DNA of 64,000 bases from Pseudomonas proteolytica (lineage in GTDB: Bacteria > Pseudomonadota > Gammaproteobacteria > Pseudomonadales > Pseudomonadaceae): the NCBI RefSeq assembly GCF_007858275.1, contig NZ_VFEV01000011.1:62001-126000 (forward strand), given 5' to 3'. Position 1 is the stretch's first letter; each line of letters starts with the position of its first letter. The notes beneath the pieces are model-generated. The model was not told the origin of the DNA. It searched no databases and saw only the letters and a list, made by a program, of their open reading frames with translations. Shown here piece after piece: positions 59,113 through 64,000 of this stretch. A program made the translations under genes and the position numbers.

Positions 59113-59476
59113 GTTGTTTGAGGACCCATTGGAAGTTTAAGTTGCGAAATAATGCAGCGGCGTCCTGCCCCGGCCAATAGAGGCATAGGGTCCAGGGTAT
59201 TACGCGGTGGGCAGATGGTGCCCGATCAACGTCGGCAACGCTATTGATTACTCAGCGCGCAGGGCTCCTGGCGGCACAGAGGGACCGTGGCAGGAAAATA
59301 TAGCGGGGGAATTGTCTTGGATGAAGTGTGAAAATTTTGTGCAGCGAATATCCAGACACACAAATCTAATGGATGCGGGGTACAAAAATGTGGGGGTGGG
59401 TTTGCTCGCGTGTCAGCCAATTAATCGGGTACTGATGGGGCATTAGGATCTGCACAAGTTGCTCTTTTGGGGGTGT

Positions 59477-60057
59477 GTACATATCCATTGCTGTGGTCAC
59501 GGCCACTTAGGGTTCCGCCCTGACGGCGGGTCACTTTCGAAGAGCGCGAAAGTAACCAAAGCGCTCTTGCCCCACCACTCGGTGCCTCGCCTAGGCTCGG
59601 CATGCCCGCAGTCAGGCATTGCTCCGTGGGCCCGCCGCGATCGGCCATCCATGGCCGTGTCGCGGCTACCCCGGCATCTTGCCGGGGTGCCCACTACGCA
59701 ATACCTGCCTGCGGCCAGCGTGGTTTGACGGGGCGCCCAAGATCAAAAGCAGAGCAACAGCAACAACAAAGCCAGAGCGCGGAGCTGCATTCCCCTGTGG
59801 GAGCGGGCTTGCTCGCGAATGCGGTGTATCAGTCAATATATCCATCACTGACCCACCGCATTCGCGAGCAAGCCCGCTCCCACAAGGGGGACGCGCACGC
59901 TTCGACGATCAGGTCGGCTGTCAGGCCGCCTCGCTCTGCTTGTGATTTTGATCTTAGGCGCCCCGTTAAACCACGCTGGCCGTAATCCGATATTGATTTG
60001 GGGGCCGCCGTAAGGGCGGAACCCTAAGTGGCCGTGACCGCAACAACGGATATGTAC
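59477..60057. repeat. Nested palindromic element with 54-base terminal inverted repeats
   Basis: The outer arms, 59477-59530 and about 60004-60057, are inverted copies differing at about four positions; both run from GTACATATCC to the GGCGG near the inner end. Inside lies a second inverted pair, 59712-59750 with 59944-59982 (CGGCCAGCGTGGTTT...GATCAAAA). At the centre is a REPIN (59797-59883). The left half also has a GAAGAGCGC-GCGCTCTT hairpin. The sequence type resembles a repeat often mis-annotated as small hypothetical proteins in Pseudomonas. No transposase is present. Confidence 0.85.
59797..59883. repeat. REPIN inside the nested element
   Basis: Inverted pair of the GTGGGAGCGGGCTTGCTCGC type, 87 bases. 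It is centred within the inner inverted repeat of the 59477-60057 element. Confidence 0.93.
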
Positions 60058-60138
60058 CCATACCAAGAAGATACTTGTGTAGATACTCACAGCTATCGCG
60101 GGCAAGGCCGCACACTATTTGATCGTGCCCACTGAAGA

Positions 60139-60330
60139 TCAGATCCGCACATTGCCCCGTGGCCCGGCGATGGCCCAGATAATCAGGCCCAATACCGGCA
60201 ACAGCAGAATCAACAGGATCCATAACACTTTGGCCCCGGTGCTGGCGCCGCTTTTGAACACGTTGATGATCGCCCAGATATCCAGTGCAAGGATGATCAA
60301 CCCGATCAGACCATTAAATGTGGAACCCAT
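60139..60330 (-). CDS. PLDc_N domain small membrane protein
   Basis: A 63-residue protein with two hydrophobic helices (about 7-26 and 34-54) and the phospholipase D nuclease N-terminal signature (ALDIWAIINVFKSG, then LLLPVLGLIIWAIAGPRG). The catalytic PLD domain is absent, as usual for these stand-alone proteins. AGGAG lies 7 bases before the ATG. The function is unknown. Confidence 0.87.
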   Translation of the reverse strand: MGSTFNGLIGLIILALDIWAIINVFKSGASTGAKVLWILLILLLPVLGLIIWAIAGPRGNVRI

Positions 60331-60397
60331 GGTGTCGCTCCTAAGTGAGGGCTTGCCTGCTTAGGATAGCCAGCCCTGACGAGGGTTCCGTTTTATT

Positions 60398-60928
60398 TCA
60401 GACATGCAACGCGATACGCAAGGCTTCCAGGGATGGTTCGCCCTTGATCCCGACTGCGGCACACAACTCCAGCACCCGTGGTACATCGTTGCCGTACACC
60501 AACACCGCCTGGATCTCATCATCGAGCAACTGGCTGAAGTTCATCAGCGTATAGCCGCCGTTTTCCGGGTTCATGGCACTGAGTTGGATCTGGATGCGAT
60601 TGAGCGCCGTGAGCGCCTCGGTCTTGGCCAATTGCTTGGGCTTGAGGTTGAACGCCACGTCGGGACCAAACGAGGCGACGATCTGGGCGAACAGGTCCTG
60701 GTAGGTATCGGCCTGGAACAGCACCGTTTCCGGCAGGCTACCGACCACAATCCACTCACCCAGGGGGATGGGGAAGCTGTCGTCGTAGTTGATATCGGGG
60801 TTGGCCGCCAGGAACCCATCGGCATCCGCGTAGGCTTGGGCAGCCTCGTCGGCGATCTGCGCAACCTCGGCATCGCTCATCAGCCCGGTGCTGATTTTGC
60901 CGATGAGTTCGATGAGGGCGGTTTTCAT
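60398..60928 (-). CDS. Unrecognised 176-residue protein
   Basis: I do not recognise a family. The protein is acidic and soluble, with no signal peptide or membrane helix. A helical N-terminus (KTALIELIGKISTGLMSDAEVAQIADEAAQAY) is followed by a mixed segment GEWIVVGSLPETVLFQADTY and a C-terminal helical part ending RVLELCAAVGIKGEPSLEALRIAL. The frame is open to 61054 through a REPIN; the ATG at 60928 with AGGA upstream is the likely start. It lies downstream of the ankyrin gene on the same strand with a REPIN between them. Codon use looks native. Confidence 0.75.
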   Translation of the reverse strand: MKTALIELIGKISTGLMSDAEVAQIADEAAQAYADADGFLAANPDINYDDSFPIPLGEWIVVGSLPETVLFQADTYQDLFAQIVASFGPDVAFNLKPKQLAKTEALTALNRIQIQLSAMNPENGGYTLMNFSQLLDDEIQAVLVYGNDVPRVLELCAAVGIKGEPSLEALRIALHV

Positions 60929-60992
60929 GGATACATCCTGTGCTGGGGCCGATTTTGGGGGCGCGACGATAACACTGGTTGATAAACGCGAC

Positions 60993-61077
60993 AAATCCCC
61001 CTGTAGGAGCCGGCTTGCGGGCGATGGCGATCTTGCTGACGCCATCGCCGGCAAGCCGGCTCCTACAGGGGGATTTG
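60993..61077. repeat. Long-arm REPIN of the GTAGGAGCCGGC subfamily
   Basis: Near-perfect inverted repeat, AAATCCCCCTGTAGGAGCC and complement, with arms of about 35 bases including GATGGCGATC/GCCATCGCC and a short centre. It is the tightest REPIN in the window and ends one base before the ankyrin stop codon. Confidence 0.93.
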
Positions 61078-61078
61078 G

Positions 61079-61594
61079 TCAAGCCAGCTTTTGCAGTTGG
61101 GCTGTTGTATCGGCAGCGCCCATGGTCTGGGCCGCCACCAGTGCAGTCACGCCCTGGGCATCGGTGGCCTTCGGGTTGGCCCCGACGCTGAGGAGGTAAT
61201 CGACCATCTCGGTACGGTTGAACATCGCCGCCATCATCAGCGCCGTGCGGCCATCGGCAGAGGCACCGTCTACCGGAGTGCCAGCTTCGATCAGCGCCGT
61301 GACCACCGCCAGGTTGCCCTTGAATGCCGCACCGGCAATCGGCAATTGGTTCTTATCATTGGCGATCTGCGGGTCGGCCTTGAACTCCAGTAGCACTTTC
61401 ACCGCCTCGGCATGCCCGTGATAGGCGGACAACATCAACAAGGTATCGCCATTGTGATTGCGCAGATTGACCGGCAAACCTTTGGCCAGCAGCGCGGCCA
61501 GCATGGCGGCATCGCCCCGGCGGGCCACGTCGAAGACCTGCTCGGCAAATTCGGCGGCTTCTTCTTCGGTCATTTGTTTGGCTTGATCTGACAT
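61079..61594 (-). CDS. Ankyrin-repeat protein
   Basis: A 171-residue protein. A short helical lead (EEEAAEFAEQVFDVARRGD) is followed by four ankyrin repeats, for example NHNGDTLLMLSAYHGHAEAV and SADGRTALMMAAMFNRTEMV. There is no signal peptide, so it is probably cytosolic and protein-binding. Its partner is unknown; some Pseudomonas ankyrin proteins sit by catalase genes, but none is here. GGGAG lies 7 bases before the ATG. Confidence 0.92.
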   Translation of the reverse strand: MSDQAKQMTEEEAAEFAEQVFDVARRGDAAMLAALLAKGLPVNLRNHNGDTLLMLSAYHGHAEAVKVLLEFKADPQIANDKNQLPIAGAAFKGNLAVVTALIEAGTPVDGASADGRTALMMAAMFNRTEMVDYLLSVGANPKATDAQGVTALVAAQTMGAADTTAQLQKLA

Positions 61595-61704
61595 CTGCGG
61601 CTCCCTGTGAGGTGTGGCGTAAGGCCGTCAGTTTCCCGAGCAGCGCCACGCCTGTCACCCCTTTTTTGCCGAAGGCAGCAATAGTCAGGCTCTATCACGT
61701 GCCG

Positions 61705-63531
61705 TCAGTAGCGATATTTTCCGCCCTGAATATCCGCCAGCACCTGCTCGGTCACAGGTACATAGGCATCCGTACCTGGCAGCCAGGCATAGAGTGGATC
61801 ATCACCAACCCTGGCCGGGTCGAACGCCTCCTCCTTGAGCCGCACCTTCTGGTACTTGAAGGTGCCAGTGGTTTCCATCTTGACCTTGATCCGCAGGAAC
61901 AGCGGCACCGCATAGGTTGGCATCTGGCTCAGGGCGAACTGCAGCAACGCCTGCATATCCAGGGTTGCCAGGGATTCGGATGGGGTAATCGCCGCCATCC
62001 CGGCGCGGCCGTTGGTGTTGGCGATTTCCACGCCGTAGGCCACCGCCTCGGTGATCTGCGGGTGCTGCATAAAGATGTTTTCCACCTCGGTGGTGGAGAC
62101 GTTCTCGCCCTTCCAGCGATAGGTGTCGCCCAGGCGGTCGACGAACTGCGCATGGCCAAAGCCGATGCTGCGCAACAAATCACCGGTATTGAAATAGCGA
62201 TCGCCCTTTTCGAACACATCGCTCAACACCACCTTGCGGTTCTTTTCCGGGTCGGTGTAGCCATCGAACGGCGCCTTGTCGTCGATCCTGGCGAGAAGCA
62301 GGCCCTGCCCGCCCTTCTGCACTTCACGCATGAAGCCATTGCTGCCACGGATCGGTTCGCAGGTGTCGTGGGCGTAGTCCACCAGTGCCCAGTGCATCAG
62401 GGAAAAGCCGATGGTGTTGTCGAAATTCAGCACGTTGGTGAAGCCGATATTGCCGTCGCTGGCCGCGTACAGCTCGCAGATATGCTCGACCCCAAAGCGC
62501 TCCTTGAACGGCCCCCACACCCCGGGGCGCAAGCCGTTGCCGATCATCTTCACCACGCGGTTGTCGCGGTCGCGCGGGCTTGGCGGCTGGTCGATCAGGT
62601 AGCGGCACAACTCACCGACATATCCCAGGGTGGTTGCGTTGAATTTGCGCACATCATCCCAGAACTGGCTGGCGCTGAACTTGCGGCGGATGGCAAACCC
62701 CGACGCGCCGGCAATCGCCGAACCCCAGCACACGCAGAGCCCGGTGGCGTGGTACAGCGGCAGGGTGCAATACACGACGTCCTCCGGCCCCATGTCCAGG
62801 GCGATGGTGCCGAAGCTCGCCGAGGATTTCATCCAGCGGCCATGCTTGAAGATGCCAGCCTTGGGCAAACCGGTGGTGCCGGAGGTGTAGATATAGAAGC
62901 ATGGGTCGTTGAAGTAGATCTGCTGGGTGCTTGCGGGGTTATCCGGCGAGCAGTCCGCGCTGGCTGCCATCAGGTCGACATAGCCCGCGGGCACCGGCGC
63001 CGCCGCTTGCTCGGCAACGTACCAGGTGCGCTGAGGATCAATCGCCACCTGCCCGCGCACGGCGTCGTAGGCTTCGACCAGCTCCGCGCCGACCACAATC
63101 GCCACCGGGTCTACCAGGGTCAGGCTGTGGACCAGCACCGCCTGGGTTTGCGCGGTGTTGAGCATGGCGCAGATGCCGCCGACCTTGGCCACCGCCAGCA
63201 CGGTCAGCAGCAGTTCCGGACGGTTTTCAATAAACAGCGCGACCACATCCCCCTTGCCAATGCCTTGGGCCTGCAGGTGATGGGCGATGCGGTTGGCGTG
63301 CTGGTTGGCCTGGTGGTAACTGAGCACCTGGTCGCCGTACAGCAGCGCCGCGCCCTCGGGGTTGCGCTGGGTGGCCTGTTCGAAGGTCCAGCCCAACCCG
63401 CAGGGTTGATCGGGGTCAGTGATGTTGGCGACGCGGATACCCCGTACCAGGCGTGGCAGGGCCCGGACAATGGTCGGCACCTTGCGCAACATCATGCCGA
63501 GGGTAATCATCTCGCTGTTCGGATTGCTCAT
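61705..63531 (-). CDS. Long-chain acyl-CoA synthetase (FadD/FATP-like)
   Basis: A 608-residue ANL-superfamily enzyme that activates fatty acids with ATP and CoA. The P-loop motif is FYIYTSGTTGLPKAG (about residues 210-224). The YAASDGNIGFTN motif and the TGDLLRSIGFGHAQFVDRLGDTYRWKGENVST segment (hinge and A8) follow, with a catalytic lysine expected near the C-terminus. It resembles the very-long-chain synthetase/FATP branch rather than FadD1/FadD2. AAAGGA lies upstream of the ATG. Its substrate range is not known from sequence. Confidence 0.9.
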   Translation of the reverse strand: MSNPNSEMITLGMMLRKVPTIVRALPRLVRGIRVANITDPDQPCGLGWTFEQATQRNPEGAALLYGDQVLSYHQANQHANRIAHHLQAQGIGKGDVVALFIENRPELLLTVLAVAKVGGICAMLNTAQTQAVLVHSLTLVDPVAIVVGAELVEAYDAVRGQVAIDPQRTWYVAEQAAAPVPAGYVDLMAASADCSPDNPASTQQIYFNDPCFYIYTSGTTGLPKAGIFKHGRWMKSSASFGTIALDMGPEDVVYCTLPLYHATGLCVCWGSAIAGASGFAIRRKFSASQFWDDVRKFNATTLGYVGELCRYLIDQPPSPRDRDNRVVKMIGNGLRPGVWGPFKERFGVEHICELYAASDGNIGFTNVLNFDNTIGFSLMHWALVDYAHDTCEPIRGSNGFMREVQKGGQGLLLARIDDKAPFDGYTDPEKNRKVVLSDVFEKGDRYFNTGDLLRSIGFGHAQFVDRLGDTYRWKGENVSTTEVENIFMQHPQITEAVAYGVEIANTNGRAGMAAITPSESLATLDMQALLQFALSQMPTYAVPLFLRIKVKMETTGTFKYQKVRLKEEAFDPARVGDDPLYAWLPGTDAYVPVTEQVLADIQGGKYRY

Positions 63532-63881
63532 GTACAGAAGTCCTTTTTCTTATTATTCGTAGGGTCTGCAGGCCGTCATGGGACGTAGGACCGTTCCTTA
63601 ATGCCTTGCAGGAAAATACGTCAGCCATTCCTTGGCTGTACACGCAGGATTTGCAATGTTTTGTATCCCACAGCGCGGTGCCGACCAGCACCGTTCGTCA
63701 CCGGCCAATAGCGCAAAATGCAGGATGCACGATGGCCATTCATGCATATTGCACGAAACCGAAAAATTCAATTTTTTATAAGATACTGATTTGTAAGGAT
63801 TTTTTATAAAAAGCAATACTGGCACAATCACTGCACCTATCACTCCATGCCGCACAACACGAGCCAATGGAGCCGATAGAC
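63532..63881. other. Divergent gap between the acyl-CoA synthetase and DUF3509 genes
   Basis: A 350-base gap, strongly AT-rich from about 63740 to 63815. Two identical 11-base direct repeats ATTTTTTATAA lie at 63771-63781 and 63799-63809 (28 bases apart). A sigma-54-like box follows (listed separately). No gene is supported. Confidence 0.6.
63820..63835 (+). promoter_or_regulatory. Possible sigma-54 promoter of the DUF3509 gene
   Basis: TGGCACAATCACTGCA has the -24 TGGCAC and -12 TGCA elements with 10 bases between GG and GC; one base differs from the TTGC consensus. It ends 46 bases before the start codon. The AT-rich tract just upstream could hold an IHF or activator site. Confidence 0.5.
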
Positions 63882-64000
63882 ATGAGCCTGATCCAAGACA
63901 AATTCGCTTCTGTATTCTCCAACTACGACGTCACCACCCAAGCGCGTCCTGACGGTGGCATCCTGCTGACCCTGCGCAACACCGAGGGCAAGCAGATCAA
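63882..64000 (+). CDS. DUF3509 protein, N-terminal part
   Basis: The reading frame starts at 63882 with MSLIQDKFASVFSNYDVTTQ and continues to the window edge (39 complete codons). This is the start of the DUF3509 family, small (about 90 residues) proteins found mainly in Pseudomonas, function unknown. GGAG lies 10 bases before the ATG. The rest is outside the window. Confidence 0.85.
   Translation, partial: MSLIQDKFASVFSNYDVTTQARPDGGILLTLRNTEGKQI

Larger units (their letters stand above)
59113..60138. other. Long non-coding gap with a nested repeat element
   Basis: A 1026-base gap with no credible gene. It holds a degenerate half-REP near 59390-59412 (GTGGGGGTGGGTTTGCTCGC), the nested palindromic element 59477-60057 with a REPIN inside, and another half-REP near 60088-60110. 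Several short open frames translate the repeat and are not supported as genes. Confidence 0.8.

Noticed and set aside
57115..59121. A 668-codon plus-strand frame antisense to the LTA-synthase-like gene
   Set aside because: Same antisense artefact; its composition is dominated by H, Q, V and G.
61612..63588. A 658-codon plus-strand frame antisense to the acyl-CoA synthetase
   Set aside because: Antisense artefact; the minus-strand gene carries all ANL-family motifs.

Overview
The window looks like chromosome of a fluorescent Pseudomonas (P. fluorescens group). The evidence is the gene content and order (ihfB-rpsA-cmk-tyrA/aroA-hisC-pheA-serC-gyrA, mtnA/mtaD-ubiG-mupP, bolA-DUF2059-fumC, the NAGGN osmolyte genes), the high GC, and the many short inverted REP pairs (REPINs) between genes. 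I see no rRNA, tRNA, insertion sequence, prophage or CRISPR array.

Left end (1-5000): part of an O-antigen locus in its usual place beside ihfB and wzz. Reading leftwards it holds wzz, rfbA, rfbC, fdtA, fdtB and the first 28 codons of a Wzx-type flippase. The sugar genes point to a dTDP-3-amino-3,6-dideoxyhexose (Fuc3N type). rfbB (4,6-dehydratase) and fdtC (acetyltransferase) are not in the window. This part is visibly more AT-rich than the rest.

5000-21700: housekeeping core. A LapA-domain protein, ihfB and rpsA come first. They are followed by a tightly packed leftward run serC-pheA-hisC-tyrA/aroA-cmk (serine and aromatic amino acids, CMP kinase), with gyrA upstream. Next come the divergent mtnA and mtaD (methylthioadenosine salvage), then ubiG, mupP and a YciK-like dehydrogenase.

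22400-37600: a repeat-rich gap, a diguanylate cyclase, a TenA/PqqC-fold protein, a PAS-GGDEF-EAL protein, and the compact trio trhO / DsbA-like / ABC exporter. After these lie bolA, a DUF2059 protein, fumC, an EamA exporter, a thiolase and a tandem PPK2 polyphosphate:AMP phosphotransferase.

37600-49600: the most unusual part. Two giant paralogous proteins of about 1610 residues each combine a dermonecrotic-toxin-like N-terminal region, leucine-rich repeats and a C-terminal NEL-type E3 ubiquitin ligase domain. They lie on the same strand on either side of the core tRNA-modification gene mnmC, which is on the other strand.

49800-64000: N-acetylglutaminylglutamine amide synthesis (asnO, ngg, M42-type peptidase), yheU, a csrA paralogue, a short-chain dehydrogenase, a 50-residue DUF3309 protein and an LTA-synthase-like sulfatase-fold membrane enzyme. 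Then come a nested palindromic repeat element of about 580 bp with no credible gene, a small PLDc_N membrane protein, an unrecognised 176-residue protein, an ankyrin protein, an acyl-CoA synthetase, and the start of a DUF3509 gene behind a possible sigma-54 promoter.

Functions rest on motif recognition and conserved gene neighbourhoods; no searches were run. The best candidate for something little described is the pair of NEL ligase toxins around mnmC. The best candidate non-coding element is the nested palindrome at 59477-60057.
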